DNA of 64,000 nt from Rhodovulum sp. 12E13 (GCF_003340565.1 NZ_QPLK01000008.1:124001-188000); one strand, 5' to 3'. Counted from the stretch's first letter, positions 8,985 to 18,470 are shown. A program made the numbers and translations. The notes: generated from the sequence alone by a model not told the origin.

Positions 8985-9719
8985 TCACCGCGCCGGATCG
9001 GGCGTGAAGGTCGAGAAGTCGACCATCGTGCCGAGCACCTGGAGATAGGCCACCAGCGCGTCCATCTCGGTCACCTGCGGCTGCCCGTCGAAGTTGCGGG
9101 TCTGCGCGCCCGGATACCGCTCGACGAGGGCGTCGGTCGCGTCCCAGTCGGCCTCGGGGTTGGCCTGGGCCATGAAGTCGGCGCGGGCGGCCTCCATCAT
9201 CTCGTCGCTGTAGGGCACGCCGACCATCCGGTGGGTCTGCATCAGGTCGGTGATGTAGCGCCCGTCGAGCTCGCGGTTCATCAGGAAGGCGTAGGGCGGC
9301 ATGATCGACTCCGGCACCAGCGCCTGCGGGTTGATCAGGTGATCGACATGCCACTGGTCGGAATAGCGGCCGCCGACGCGGGCGAGGTCGGGCCCGGTGC
9401 GCTTCGACCCCCACTGGAACGGGTGATCGTACATCGATTCCGCCGCCAATGAGTAGTGCCCGTATCGTTCCACCTCGTCGCGCATGGGCCGCACCATCTG
9501 GCTGTGGCAGACGTAGCAGCCCTCGCGGACGTAGACGTCGCGCCCGGCGAGTTCGAGCGGCGAGTAGGGGCGCACCCCGTCGACCTCCTCGATGGTGTTC
9601 TCGATGTAGAAGAGCGGCGCGATCTCGACGATGCCGCCGACCGTCACCACCAGGAAGCTGAGCACCAGCAGAAGGGTGGCGTTGGTCTCGATGATCTTGT
9701 GCTTGTCGATAAGAGCCAT
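8985..9719 (-). CDS. ccoO: cbb3-type cytochrome c oxidase subunit II (CcoO)
   Basis: Mono-heme membrane cytochrome c of the cbb3 oxidase. It has an N-terminal anchor at about 15-35 ([20 protein letters not shown]), the heme site [12 protein letters not shown] near 72-83, and a distal methionine in PESIMPPY. The 244-residue length is typical. It lies 14 bases downstream of ccoN within the ccoNOQP transcription unit. Confidence 0.97.
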   Translation of the reverse strand: MALIDKHKIIETNATLLLVLSFLVVTVGGIVEIAPLFYIENTIEEVDGVRPYSPLELAGRDVYVREGCYVCHSQMVRPMRDEVERYGHYSLAAESMYDHPFQWGSKRTGPDLARVGGRYSDQWHVDHLINPQALVPESIMPPYAFLMNRELDGRYITDLMQTHRMVGVPYSDEMMEAARADFMAQANPEADWDATDALVERYPGAQTRNFDGQPQVTEMDALVAYLQVLGTMVDFSTFTPDPAR

Positions 9720-9733
9720 CTGTCAGACCCCCC

Positions 9734-11341
9734 TCATTCGGCCGGCGCGGCGGCAGGCGAAGCGGCGGCCCGCTTGCGCTCGCCCCGCGTCACGGTGAGC
9801 CACAGGTTCCAGCACATGATGAGCGCGCCGGTCAGATAGAGCACCCCGCCGAGCCCGCGCACCACGTACATCGGGAACTTGGCGGCGACGGTGTCGGCGA
9901 AGGAGTTGACGAGGTAGCCGTTCTCGTCGACCTCGCGCCACATGAGGCCCTCCATGATGCCGGTGACCCACATCGAGGCGGCGTAGAGCACGATGCCGAT
10001 GGTGGCGAGCCAGAAGTGCCAGTTGACGGCGGGCAGCGAGTAGAGCTGCGTGCGCCCCCAGAGCTTGGGCACGAGGAAGTAGAGCGCGCCGAAGGTGATC
10101 ATGCCGTTCCAGCCGAGCGCGCCCGAGTGCACGTGGCCGATCGTCCAGTCGGTGTAGTGCGACAGCGAGTTGACGGCCTTGATCGACATCATCGGGCCCT
10201 CGAACGTCGACATGCCGTAGAAGCCCACCGAGATCACCATCATCCGGATGATCGGGTCGGTGCGCAGCTTGTCCCACGCGCCCGAGAGCGTCATCAGGCC
10301 GTTGATCATGCCGCCCCAGGAGGGCATCCACAGCATGATCGAGAACACCATGCCGAGCGTCGAGGCCCAGTCGGGCAGCGCGGTGTAGTGCAGGTGGTGC
10401 GGACCGGCCCAGATGTAGAGGAAGATCAGCGCCCAGAAGTGGATGATCGACAGCTTGTAGCTGAAGACGGGCCGCTCGGCCTGCTTCGGGATGAAGTAGT
10501 ACATCATGCCGAGGAAGCCCGCGGTCAGGAAGAAGCCCACGGCGTTGTGGCCGTACCACCACTGCACCATCGCGTCCTGCACGCCGGCGAAGACCTGCAC
10601 CGACTTCGAGCCGAACATCGACACCGGGATCGAGAGGTTGTTGACGATGTGCAGCATCGCCACCGTCACGATGAAGCTCAGGTAGAACCAGTTCGCGACG
10701 TAGATGTGCTTTTCCTTGCGCCGCAGGATCGTGCCGAGGAACACCGCGAGATAGGCCACCCAGACGACGACGAGCCACCAGTCGATGTACCACTCGAACT
10801 CGGCGTATTCCTTCGACTGCGTGGCGCCCAGCAGGTAGCCGGTTGCCGCCAGCACGATCGTCAGCTGGTAGCCCCAGAATACGAACCACGCGAGGTTGCC
10901 GCCCCAGAGCCGCGCCGCCGAGGTGCGCTGCACCACGTAGAACGACGTCGCGATCAGGGCGTTGCCGCCGAAGGCGAAGATCACCGCCGAGGTGTGCAGC
11001 GGCCGCAGCCGGCCGAAATTCATGTAGCCCTGCGCCCACTCGAAGTTGAGCGCCGGAAACGCCAGCTGGAAGGCGATGAAGGTGCCCGCAAGGAAGCCCA
11101 CCACACCCCAGAAGGCGGTGGCGATGACCCCGTAGCGAATGACGTCGTCCATATAGGCAGTCTGGTCGACCGGCGCCTTGGGCTCGTCGGCCGTGCGCAC
11201 GGCCCAGAGCATGAGGCCGCCCGCCGTCGCCATCACGATCAGCGCATGGACGAGGTAGGCCGCGTCACGCGCATAATTTGCCGCGATCGCCGCGCAGATC
11301 GCGATCACCCCAAATATGCCGATCTTGGCATAATCCCACAT
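9734..11341 (-). CDS. ccoN: cbb3-type cytochrome c oxidase subunit I (CcoN)
   Basis: Catalytic heme-copper subunit, which reduces oxygen with high affinity while pumping protons. It has about twelve membrane helices. Visible ligands are LRPLHTS (low-spin heme), [11 protein letters not shown] (copper-B histidine with the cross-linked tyrosine region), GPHHLHYT (copper-B pair) and [13 protein letters not shown] (heme histidines). I start it at ATG 11341 (MWDYAKIG, 535 aa) behind AAGGGA; an in-frame extension to 11404 lacks family similarity. The FNR box at 11451-11464 would place the transcript start near 11416, so induction under low oxygen is expected. Confidence 0.97.
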   Translation of the reverse strand: MWDYAKIGIFGVIAICAAIAANYARDAAYLVHALIVMATAGGLMLWAVRTADEPKAPVDQTAYMDDVIRYGVIATAFWGVVGFLAGTFIAFQLAFPALNFEWAQGYMNFGRLRPLHTSAVIFAFGGNALIATSFYVVQRTSAARLWGGNLAWFVFWGYQLTIVLAATGYLLGATQSKEYAEFEWYIDWWLVVVWVAYLAVFLGTILRRKEKHIYVANWFYLSFIVTVAMLHIVNNLSIPVSMFGSKSVQVFAGVQDAMVQWWYGHNAVGFFLTAGFLGMMYYFIPKQAERPVFSYKLSIIHFWALIFLYIWAGPHHLHYTALPDWASTLGMVFSIMLWMPSWGGMINGLMTLSGAWDKLRTDPIIRMMVISVGFYGMSTFEGPMMSIKAVNSLSHYTDWTIGHVHSGALGWNGMITFGALYFLVPKLWGRTQLYSLPAVNWHFWLATIGIVLYAASMWVTGIMEGLMWREVDENGYLVNSFADTVAAKFPMYVVRGLGGVLYLTGALIMCWNLWLTVTRGERKRAAASPAAAPAE

Positions 11342-11450
11342 GATGTGTCCCTTGTTCGTTTGTTCTCGGCGCCTCGAACCGGAAGGGACTCCTCCCGCCC
11401 GCACGCAACTCGACAGGTCGCGGTATGCGGTTGCGTGCCGGGCGGCTGCC

Positions 11451-11464
11451 TTGATCTAGGTCAA
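11451..11464. promoter_or_regulatory. FNR box, ccoN / usp divergent promoter
   Basis: TTGATCTAGGTCAA matches the FNR consensus except one base in the second half-site (GTCAA). It is centred 116 bases from ccoN and 101 from the usp start, which allows class II activation of either or both. Confidence 0.8.
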
Positions 11465-11558
11465 CGAAAGCGGGGCCGGCTCTTGCGGCATGTCAAGGCG
11501 AATTGACACACCTCGCCCTAGCGTGCGAGCCGGAGGAAAACGCAGGAAGGACCCTCAC

Positions 11559-12395
11559 ATGGCATACAAATCGATCCTGACCGTGGTGGTGGGTGGGACC
11601 GTCGAAGGGTCTGCGCTCGATGCCGCCGTGGCTATCGCCCAGGCACAGGACGCGCATCTCGAAGTGCTGGCAATGGGCGTCGATACCTCTGCGCCCGGCT
11701 ACTACTACGCCGGCGCCAACGCGATGGTCGAACAGCAGGCGATCGAGCGCGCCCGTGCCGAGGCGAAGCAGACCGAGGATGCGGTGCGCGAGGCCCTCAA
11801 GGGCGCCCCGGTGCGCTGGGCGGTCGTCTCGGGCGTCGCGCAGATCGGGACGATCCAGCAGCTGGTGGGCGGCCATTCCCGCTTCGCGGACCTGGTGGTG
11901 CTCGCCCGCCCCTACGGCGAGGGCAAGACCGCAGCCGACGAGGCGACCCTGGAGGCGGCGCTGTTCGCCGGTCACGTTCCGGTGCTCGTGGTCCCGGAGG
12001 GCAAGACCGTGACGACACCGGAAAAGATCGTGGTGGCGTGGAACATGTCGTCGGAGGCGATGGCCGCAATCCGGGCTGCGCTGCCGTTGCTGAAGGACGC
12101 GCAGTCGACCAACATCGTGATCGTGGACCCGCCGCGGCACTCGGCCGACCGGTCGGACCCCGGCGGCGAACTCAGCCAGATGCTCGCCCGCCACGGCGCC
12201 AAGCCCGAGGTCTCGGTCATCGCGCAAACCCTGCCCAAGACCTCTGCCGTGATCGCGCGGCACTGCGACGACCAGCAGGCCGACCTGCTGGTGATGGGGG
12301 CCTACGGGCACTCGCGCTTCCGCGAGGCCCTTCTGGGGGGCGCCACGCGCGACACCTTGGAATCGTGCGAGATTCCCGTGCTGATGCACCATTGA
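11559..12395 (+). CDS. universal stress protein, tandem Usp domains
   Basis: A 278-residue cytoplasmic protein with two Usp folds in tandem (about 1-145 and 146-278). The second keeps the ATP-binding signature GAYGHSRFREALLGG near the C-terminus; the first lacks the full G-2x-G-9x-G pattern. It starts at ATG 11559 after AGGAAGG, rather than the longer frame from 11490. Its place between ccoN and fnrL, sharing the FNR box at 11451-11464 with ccoN, is common in Rhodobacteraceae and suggests a role in low-oxygen or redox stress. Confidence 0.9.
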   Translation: MAYKSILTVVVGGTVEGSALDAAVAIAQAQDAHLEVLAMGVDTSAPGYYYAGANAMVEQQAIERARAEAKQTEDAVREALKGAPVRWAVVSGVAQIGTIQQLVGGHSRFADLVVLARPYGEGKTAADEATLEAALFAGHVPVLVVPEGKTVTTPEKIVVAWNMSSEAMAAIRAALPLLKDAQSTNIVIVDPPRHSADRSDPGGELSQMLARHGAKPEVSVIAQTLPKTSAVIARHCDDQQADLLVMGAYGHSRFREALLGGATRDTLESCEIPVLMHH

Positions 12396-12401
12396 CGGCG
12401 A

Positions 12402-12423
12402 CGGGCGGCCACGTGGCCGCCCG
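12402..12423. terminator. bidirectional terminator between usp and fnrL
   Basis: A perfect 22-bp palindrome (half-site CGGGCGGCCAC) lies seven bases after the usp stop and 28 bases downstream of the fnrL stop. It could end both converging transcripts. Neither side has a T-run. Confidence 0.55.
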
Positions 12424-12450
12424 CAACGCGCCCGGCATGGCGCCGAGGCA

Positions 12451-13197
12451 TCAGGCCAGCATGCCACCGTCGGTATCGTCGCCCGTCTCGTCGAGCAGAC
12501 GGTCGAAATCCGGCACCGAGATGTGCCGCTTCGACGCCAGTTCGATGACCCCGTCGCGCTTGAGCGCCGACATCTGCCGGCTGACCGTCTCGAGCGTCAG
12601 GCCCAGATAATCGGCCATCGCCTCGCGCGTGAGCGGCAGGTCGAATTCCAGCCGCCCGCCCGTCTTGGCGAGCTTCAGCGACGCGTCGCGACGGGCGATG
12701 ATCGACAGGAGCGAGGCGATCTTCTCGCGCGCCGTCTTGCGACCCAGCAGAAGCATCCACTCGCGCGCCGCGTCGAGCTCGTCGAGCGTCATCTCGAGCA
12801 GGCGCTGCGAGACGTGCGGCGTCTTTTCCATCATTTCTTCGAACGGCTTGCGGCGGAAGCAGCACATCGTGACATCGGTCGTCGCCGTCACGTCGTAGGC
12901 CGCCCGCTCGCGCCCCGGCCGCCCCATGAAGTCGGACGGCAGCAGCAGACCCACCATCTGGGTGCGCCCGTCCTCCAGCGTCTGGGTCAACGTGGCGATG
13001 CCGGTGACGACCGAGGCCACGAAATCCATTCGGTCGCCCGTCCAGGCGATTGTCTGGCCGGCCTGGAAGGATCGATAGAACTTCATCTCCTCGAGGCGGG
13101 CCAACTCGTCCGACTCGCACCGCGCACATACCGCGCGATGGCGGATCGGGCAGTTGGCGCACTCCATCTGGAAGGATTCGAGCTGCGTGGTGGGCAT
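12451..13197 (-). CDS. fnrL: FnrL, oxygen-sensing Crp/Fnr-family regulator
   Basis: A 248-residue activator that binds a [4Fe-4S] cluster without oxygen. Candidate cluster cysteines are C13, C16, C24 and C27 at the N-terminus plus C112/C113 in the cyclic-nucleotide-like domain; four of these would be used. The C-terminal helix-turn-helix contains ETVSRQ, the E-SR recognition triad that reads TTGAT. Its likely targets in this window are the three FNR boxes. The box at 13212-13225 is 15-28 bases upstream of its own start codon, where bound protein would block rather than activate, suggesting autorepression. That inference rests on spacing only. Confidence 0.95.
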   Translation of the reverse strand: MPTTQLESFQMECANCPIRHRAVCARCESDELARLEEMKFYRSFQAGQTIAWTGDRMDFVASVVTGIATLTQTLEDGRTQMVGLLLPSDFMGRPGRERAAYDVTATTDVTMCCFRRKPFEEMMEKTPHVSQRLLEMTLDELDAAREWMLLLGRKTAREKIASLLSIIARRDASLKLAKTGGRLEFDLPLTREAMADYLGLTLETVSRQMSALKRDGVIELASKRHISVPDFDRLLDETGDDTDGGMLA

Positions 13198-13211
13198 GGG
13201 CCTTTGCTTTC

Positions 13212-13225
13212 TTGATCCTGGTCAA
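13212..13225. promoter_or_regulatory. FNR box between fnrL and hemN
   Basis: TTGATCCTGGTCAA has the same single mismatch as the ccoN box. At class II spacing it would start hemN transcription at about 13260, one base before the hemN ATG. For fnrL it overlaps the expected core promoter. Confidence 0.8.
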
Positions 13226-13260
13226 AGCTGACCGTGTCAGGCTGGCTTAACGGTATGCCC

Positions 13261-14616
13261 ATGACACACCTCTCGCAACTCGCCCGGCTGGGCCTCTTTG
13301 ACGCGCGGGTGCCTCGATACACGAGTTACCCGACGGCACCACACTTCTCGTCGGATGTCGGCCCCGCCCAGTTCGGCGAGTGGACCGAGGCGATCCCCGA
13401 AGGGGCAGAGCTCTCGCTCTACGTGCATATCCCCTTCTGCAGAAGGCTTTGCTGGTTCTGCGCCTGCCGCACGCAGGGCACCTCCTCGGGGGCGCCGGTG
13501 GCTGCCTATCTCGAGGTGGTGAAACGCGAGCTGGCGCTCCTGGCCGAGCGCCTGCCGCCTCGGGTTACGTTGTCGCACCTGCACTGGGGCGGCGGCACGC
13601 CAACCCTGCTCGACCCGGACATGATCCGCGGCCTGACCGAGTCGATCTTCCGTGCCGTGCCGATGGCCCCGGGCGGCGAGTTCTCGGTCGAGATCGACCC
13701 CTCCGAAGTGGACGACGCCCGGCTCGACGCCCTGGCCGAGGCCGGCATGACCCGCGCCTCGATCGGCGTGCAGGATTTCGACCCCGAGATACAGAAGATC
13801 ATCGGTCGCGAGCAGAGCTTCGAGATCACCGAGGCCGCGGTGAACGGCATCCGCGCCCGCGGCATCCAGAGCCTGAATGCCGACATCCTCTACGGCCTGC
13901 CCGACCAGAGCCAGGCCCGCATCACGGATTCGGTGCAGAAGCTGCTGTCGCTCGATCCCGACCGCGTGGCCCTCTATGGCTACGCCCATGTGCCGTGGAT
14001 GGCGCGGCGGCAGACGCTGATCCCTTCCGACCGGCTGCCCACCCCGGAAGAGAGGCTGCAGCTCTTCGACACCGCACGCCGGCTCTTCATGTGGGACGAT
14101 TACGACGAGGTCGGAATCGACCATTTCGCCCGGAAGGGCGACTCGATGGCCGTCGCCGCCCGCGACGGCACGCTGCGCCGCAACTTCCAGGGCTACACGG
14201 TCGATACCGGCGTCGCGCTGGTGGGGCTCGGCGCCTCGGCGATCTCGCGCTTCCCGCAGGGCTATGCGCAGAACCGGCCCGGAACGGGCGATTACGCCAA
14301 GGCGGTCGAGGCCGGCAGCTTCGCCACCAAGCGCGGCCACGCCTTCACGCGAGACGATCTGATGCGCGGCCGGCTGATCGAGCAGATGATGTGCCGCTTC
14401 CGCACCGATCGGGTGGAGTTGCAGCGCGACTACGGCGCAGACCCGGCCCTGCTCGACCGGCTCTTTGCGCAGGCGGAGGCGGAATTCGGCGCCTACGTGC
14501 ACCGGGTGCCCGGCGGGCTCGAGATCCCGCAGGAGGGGCGACCGCTGACGCGCATGATCGCCAGGCTCTTCGATGCCTACGAGCTCGACCGTGCGGGCCA
14601 CAGCCCCGCGGTCTGA
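13261..14616 (+). CDS. hemN: oxygen-independent coproporphyrinogen III oxidase
   Basis: Radical-SAM enzyme that converts coproporphyrinogen III to protoporphyrinogen IX without oxygen, in heme and bacteriochlorophyll synthesis. The cluster motif is C60-x3-C64-x2-C67 inside HIPFCRRLCWFCAC, followed by the glycine-rich HWGGGTP. The 451-residue length is normal for true HemN rather than the shorter HemW. Three in-frame starts exist (GTG 13234, ATG 13255, ATG 13261). I prefer 13261 because the FNR box geometry puts the mRNA start next to it, and none has a Shine-Dalgarno sequence. Confidence 0.95.
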   Translation: MTHLSQLARLGLFDARVPRYTSYPTAPHFSSDVGPAQFGEWTEAIPEGAELSLYVHIPFCRRLCWFCACRTQGTSSGAPVAAYLEVVKRELALLAERLPPRVTLSHLHWGGGTPTLLDPDMIRGLTESIFRAVPMAPGGEFSVEIDPSEVDDARLDALAEAGMTRASIGVQDFDPEIQKIIGREQSFEITEAAVNGIRARGIQSLNADILYGLPDQSQARITDSVQKLLSLDPDRVALYGYAHVPWMARRQTLIPSDRLPTPEERLQLFDTARRLFMWDDYDEVGIDHFARKGDSMAVAARDGTLRRNFQGYTVDTGVALVGLGASAISRFPQGYAQNRPGTGDYAKAVEAGSFATKRGHAFTRDDLMRGRLIEQMMCRFRTDRVELQRDYGADPALLDRLFAQAEAEFGAYVHRVPGGLEIPQEGRPLTRMIARLFDAYELDRAGHSPAV

Positions 14617-14882
14617 ACGCCGGCGCCCCGACCGCCGCAGGCCGGCGGACCACAGGATGACCATGTGCGGCGCGCTGCCCCGGCGGCGCGCCGTGTCGTG
14701 CGAGCGCCGCACCGGCGGGTGGCCGTTCCACGTCGCGGAAAGAGGGGCCGCCCCTCTGGACCCCGCGGCGGATGGCCGCTACGAGGCATTCTCGCTATTT
14801 GTCGCGCTTTCGGCATGGACATGCGCCGTGCGCGACCGATGTTTCGGCAGGTTTGGCACGGGTCTCCCCGCAGGAGGATAGA

Positions 14883-15725
14883 GTGGACAGAACTAGCGCA
14901 GTGATCCTCGGCTTCGGTCTGCCGGCGATCTTCATCTTCGTCGTGTGGGCGACGGCCGGCTCGATCTACCAGACGACGTCGGTGCCGCCGCCGCGCCCCG
15001 CCGCCGAGCAGGTCGATGAGGCGCCGGACGAGATGGCTGCTGCCGGGGCCCCGGCCGAAGAGGCCCCCGCCGAGGACGAAACGGCCGCCGCCGAGGCCCC
15101 GGCCGAAGACGCCCCCGCAGAGGAAGAAACGGCCGCTGCCGAGGCCCCGGCCGAAGACGCACCCGCCGAGGAAGAAGCGGCCGCTGCCGAGGCCCCGGCC
15201 GAAGAGGCACCCGCAGAGGAAGAAACGGCCGCCGCCGAGGCCCCGGCCGAAGAGGCACCCGCAGAGGAAGAAACGGCCGCCGCCGAGGCCCCGGCCGAAG
15301 AGGCACCCGCAGAGGAAGAAATGGCCGCTGCCGAGGCGACCCCTGCCACCGAATCGACGGAGGCGCCCGCCGAGGCCAGCATCGACCTCGCAGCACTGGT
15401 CGAAGCGGGCGACGTGCGGGCGGGCTCGCGGGTCTGGCGGCAATGTTCGGCCTGCCACGTGGCCGACCAGGCGCAGAACCGCGTCGGCCCCCATCTCGTC
15501 GGCGTGATCGGGCGCGACCGGTCGTCCATCGAAGGGTTCAACTATTCCGACGCGCTGCAGGCGCTGGAGGGCGTCTGGACGCCGGAGGAGATCTCGGCCT
15601 ACATCACCGACCCGGCCGAATACGCCCCCGGCAACCGGATGAGCTTCCGCGGTCTCGACGATCCCGAGGACCGGGCGAACGTCATCGCCTACCTCGCCGA
15701 CGTCCAGTTGCAGAACGAGGACTGA
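14883..15725 (+). CDS. membrane-anchored cytochrome c (c552/CycM-like) with acidic repeat linker
   Basis: A 280-residue protein in three parts. An N-terminal membrane anchor (about 6-25, VILGFGLPAIFIFVVWATAG) leads into a Glu/Ala/Pro linker of six 16-residue repeats (56-151). A class I cytochrome c domain follows, with CSACH (188-192) and distal Met253. This is the layout of Paracoccus c552 and Rhodobacter cy, electron carriers tethered to the membrane that link the bc1 complex to terminal oxidases. It starts at GTG 14883 behind AGGAGG. Its position after the cbb3/FnrL/HemN block fits service to that respiratory chain. Confidence 0.85.
   Translation: MDRTSAVILGFGLPAIFIFVVWATAGSIYQTTSVPPPRPAAEQVDEAPDEMAAAGAPAEEAPAEDETAAAEAPAEDAPAEEETAAAEAPAEDAPAEEEAAAAEAPAEEAPAEEETAAAEAPAEEAPAEEETAAAEAPAEEAPAEEEMAAAEATPATESTEAPAEASIDLAALVEAGDVRAGSRVWRQCSACHVADQAQNRVGPHLVGVIGRDRSSIEGFNYSDALQALEGVWTPEEISAYITDPAEYAPGNRMSFRGLDDPEDRANVIAYLADVQLQNED
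15048..15335 (+). repeat. six tandem 48-bp repeats encoding acidic linker
   Basis: Exactly six units of 48 bp start at 15048, 15096, 15144, 15192, 15240 and 15288. Each encodes a variant of APAEEAPAEEETAAAE. Units 4-6 are nearly identical at the DNA level, which suggests recent copy-number change; the length divides by three, so the frame always survives. Confidence 0.95.
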
Positions 15726-15727
15726 CC

Positions 15728-15754
15728 GGCACGCCGCCGGCCCGGCGGCGTGCC
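15728..15754 (+). terminator. hairpin after membrane cytochrome c gene
   Basis: An 11-bp perfect stem (GGCACGCCGCC and complement) with a five-base loop begins three bases after the stop codon. There is no T-run, so termination strength is uncertain. Confidence 0.55.
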
Positions 15755-16112
15755 CCATCCCGCCCGCCTTCCCCCTCAGTCGACCCGCGGAAGGCGGGTG
15801 CGCCCGGCGAGGATGGCGCCGCCGCTTCCCTGCGCTCCCCGCCGGATCTGTCGCGTCTCGCCGCCCATCTGCCGGCCCTAGACCGGAGCAGCGCTTGCCC
15901 TGGCCGACCGCCCTGGAACGGGGCGAGGGGCGGGCAGCCATCACGGTGCAGACATGCCCAGGTCGCGGCCGCCGGGCCATGCCCCGCCCCTCCGGCCGAC
16001 GGGGGCCGGCACATAGGCAGCTGCGGCCGTTCTCCCGAGCACGACGCGGAGCAAGGGGCGCCGCAGGATGCCGGCGCCCGTGGTAGGCGAACGTGGCCGG
16101 CGAACGTGCGCA

Positions 16113-16141
16113 GGAGGCCCCGGGCGATGCACGGGGCCTCC
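16113..16141 (-). terminator. hairpin after phytase-like gene
   Basis: A 10-bp stem (GGAGGCCCCG and complement) with a nine-base loop lies about 10 bases downstream of the stop of the minus-strand gene. No clear U-tract follows. Confidence 0.5.
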
Positions 16142-16151
16142 CCCCGCAGCG

Positions 16152-18326
16152 TCAGTCGAGCGTGCCGATCGTGAAGAGCAGCGTTTCGCCCGAGTGGTCG
16201 TCAACCCCGTCATTGTCGGTCGAGACCCAGGCCGTACCGTCCGCGAAGATCGCCAACCCCTCGACCTTGTCCTGCACGTAGCCGTTCGTGCGGCGCAGGT
16301 CTGGGATCAGGTCGCGCACGTCCTCCGGCTCGAGCACGGGCACGTCATCAGAGCCCACCGGCACCGGCTGCATCGCGGCGGCGGGCACGCGGGTGATCTT
16401 CTTCACCGCGGCGCGATCGGCGATCTGGTTGTCGCGCTCGATGAAATACACCCAGTCGCCATGCGCCACGATTTCCGACAGGCCGATCCAGCCGCTCTCG
16501 GGCGCAGCCTTGCGATAGTGCAGCACGCCCCATTCCTCCGACGACAGATCGTAGGACAGGATCTTGACGTGGTTCTCCGGGTCGTCGTCGAACTCGCGCT
16601 GGATCGCCACCCACAGGATGTCGCCCGTGCGCGTGATCCCCTCGGCCGCCCAGCGGCGCTGCACCGCCAGCACCTCGTTGGGGAAAGGGATGGTGGCCGC
16701 GATCTCGCCCTCGGGCGTGATGTGGTAGATCGCGTGGCCGATGCCGCGCTCGAGCCGCCCCTCGGAGGCGACGTAGAAATTGCCCTCACCGTCGAGCGTG
16801 ATGCCCTCGAGGTCCATCATCTGCGCGGGTGCCCCGCCGCGGGTGATGCGGGTAACGCCGGTGATCCGGGCGGGCTGCTGCGACAGGTCCACCTCGAAGA
16901 TCGAGGGCTGCATGGCGTAGAAGCTGTCGTTGACGAAATACAGCGTCTCGCCCTCGCCCGCGACCATGCCAGAGACGGCGCCCCAGCCGACGGGCCTGCC
17001 GTCTTCCTCCAGCCCCTCGGAGGTGAGCATCGGGTAGGCGGGCGCGCCCTCGCCCAGCTCGAAGATCATCACGTGGGAGCGGGTGCCGCCGTCCTCGATC
17101 AGGTCTTCCTCGTTCGCCACGGCGAGGAGGCCGCGCGACGGGATCGCCACCGCGCCCTCAGGCCCGATACCCGACGGCAGGAGCTGCGCAAGCTGGGGCG
17201 AAGCCGGGTCGGTCATGTCATAGACGCCCACGACCGAACCCCGCTCGGACAGCAGGAACAGGATCGGCGTTCCGTCGAAGACACCGAACTCCATCCCCTC
17301 GGGCTCGACACCCTTGTTGCCCGAGCGCTCTTCCGGGTAGTGGCCGATCTGCGCGACGGCGTACTCGAAGGACAGGCCCGATTCGTGGACGACGGTGCCG
17401 TCCTTGCGGAACACGGTGAACCCGCGCGAGCCCCCGTCCATATCGCCCTCGTTGGCGATCACGAAATGGTCGTTGTCGATCCATTGCAGCGCGTCGGGCT
17501 CGCGCGGCACGTCTTCAAGCGTGTCGGTAAAGCGGATCGCGCCCTCCTCCTGCGTGTCGACGCCCTCGAGCGTGACGGCCCCGGCCGAGAAATGGCTCAG
17601 CACCTCGCCGGCCGCGTTCAGCACCACGATGTGGTTGTTCTCCTGCAGCGTGACCGCGATCTCGCCCGCGGGCGAGACGTCGACGAATTCGGGCTCGGGG
17701 TCTTCGGGGGCCACCTCGGCCAGACCGGTGATGTCGGCGCGCACCTGTTCGTCGCAGCGCATCATGCCTGCATCGTCGAGCGGGATGATCGAGACGTGGC
17801 CGCCGGGCACTTGCCCCACGCGGCCGTCGCCCAGATCCTCGTCGCGCTCGTTCTCGACGGCAACGACCACGAACGCGCCGTCGGGCGCCACCGCGGTCGA
17901 ATCCGGTTGACCGCCGAGATCGCAATCGCCCGCCAGCTCGCCCGTCTCGAGCAAGTAGTGGGCGAGGTGCCCCGAGGGCTCGGTGAAGCTTTCGGAGGTA
18001 TTGATGCCGACGAACACCGTGCCGCCGAGCACCGAGACGGCCGTCGGCTCGCCATCGAGTTCGATCAAGCCGCCCGGCTGCGGGTTCGCGGGGTCGGAGA
18101 TGTCGATCATGCCGACCACCTCGAGCGGGCTGTCGGAATAGACGAGCATCATCCCGTCCTCGGTGGCGTCGATGATCTCCGACGAGGTGGTGATGGTGCG
18201 GTCTTCGCCCTCGGGGATGTTCATCCAGGTCGGGAACGAGGCGATGCGGTTGAAGCTCGTCTCCTGGGCCAGCGCCCCGCCCGCGGCCAGCGCGAGGATC
18301 GAGGTGGCGAGAAGCGTTCGTGTCAT
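16152..18326 (-). CDS. exported esterase-like / phytase-like beta-propeller protein
   Basis: A 724-residue exported protein. The Sec signal peptide is residues 1-20 (MTRTLLATSILALAAGGALA, cut before QE). Residues 30-440 are beta-propeller-like strands (MIDISDPANP, VYDMTDPASPQ). The C-terminal half resembles the esterase-like-activity-of-phytase family (MDLEGITLDGEGNFYVASE, GLSEIVAHGDWVYFIERDN). Such proteins are periplasmic or secreted and may release phosphate or hydrolyse esters; the substrate is unproven. I begin it at ATG 18326 behind GGGGGA, discarding a 16-residue upstream extension that would bury the signal peptide. Confidence 0.82.
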   Translation of the reverse strand: MTRTLLATSILALAAGGALAQETSFNRIASFPTWMNIPEGEDRTITTSSEIIDATEDGMMLVYSDSPLEVVGMIDISDPANPQPGGLIELDGEPTAVSVLGGTVFVGINTSESFTEPSGHLAHYLLETGELAGDCDLGGQPDSTAVAPDGAFVVVAVENERDEDLGDGRVGQVPGGHVSIIPLDDAGMMRCDEQVRADITGLAEVAPEDPEPEFVDVSPAGEIAVTLQENNHIVVLNAAGEVLSHFSAGAVTLEGVDTQEEGAIRFTDTLEDVPREPDALQWIDNDHFVIANEGDMDGGSRGFTVFRKDGTVVHESGLSFEYAVAQIGHYPEERSGNKGVEPEGMEFGVFDGTPILFLLSERGSVVGVYDMTDPASPQLAQLLPSGIGPEGAVAIPSRGLLAVANEEDLIEDGGTRSHVMIFELGEGAPAYPMLTSEGLEEDGRPVGWGAVSGMVAGEGETLYFVNDSFYAMQPSIFEVDLSQQPARITGVTRITRGGAPAQMMDLEGITLDGEGNFYVASEGRLERGIGHAIYHITPEGEIAATIPFPNEVLAVQRRWAAEGITRTGDILWVAIQREFDDDPENHVKILSYDLSSEEWGVLHYRKAAPESGWIGLSEIVAHGDWVYFIERDNQIADRAAVKKITRVPAAAMQPVPVGSDDVPVLEPEDVRDLIPDLRRTNGYVQDKVEGLAIFADGTAWVSTDNDGVDDHSGETLLFTIGTLD

Positions 18327-18414
18327 GGGGTCCCCCTGTCGTGCATTTGCGCGCGACATGTGACGAGGCTCCACGACAGAAGCGTAACGGTTTTGAAACA
18401 GGCGTGTGAAACGC

Positions 18415-18452
18415 GACCGCCCCCGCCGCCCGGTCGGGCAACGGGGGCGGTC
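18415..18452 (-). terminator. hairpin after DUF1127 gene
   Basis: An 11-bp stem (GACCGCCCCCG and complement) with a 16-base loop lies 18 bases downstream of the DUF1127 stop. On the minus strand it is followed by CGCGTTTC, a weak U-tract. Confidence 0.55.
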
Positions 18453-18470
18453 AGGCCGTTTCGGGCAGAC

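Larger units (their letters stand above)
15726..16151. other. gene-free region between cytochrome c and phytase-like gene
   Basis: These 426 bases separate convergent genes. Each end has a hairpin (15728-15754 and 16113-16141). The 358 bases between them show no coding pattern, tRNA or regulator site that I can support. Confidence 0.6.

Noticed and set aside
9723-11039. Long open frame of 438 codons antisense/offset within ccoN
   Set aside because: High GC creates long shadow frames; its Arg/His/Leu-rich composition and lack of motifs contrast with the perfect CcoN ligands in the other frame.
11491-11508. TGTCAA-N6-TTGACA inverted repeat upstream of usp
   Set aside because: The arms are short and no known regulator or properly spaced -10 could be assigned; it may be chance.
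15048-15335. Possible CRISPR array
   Set aside because: Units are contiguous 48-bp coding repeats without unique spacers.
14932-15541. Minus-strand Gly/Arg- or Ser/Ala-repeat frames at the 48-bp repeats
   Set aside because: They mirror the acidic linker repeats; the plus frame continues into an intact cytochrome c domain with Shine-Dalgarno support.
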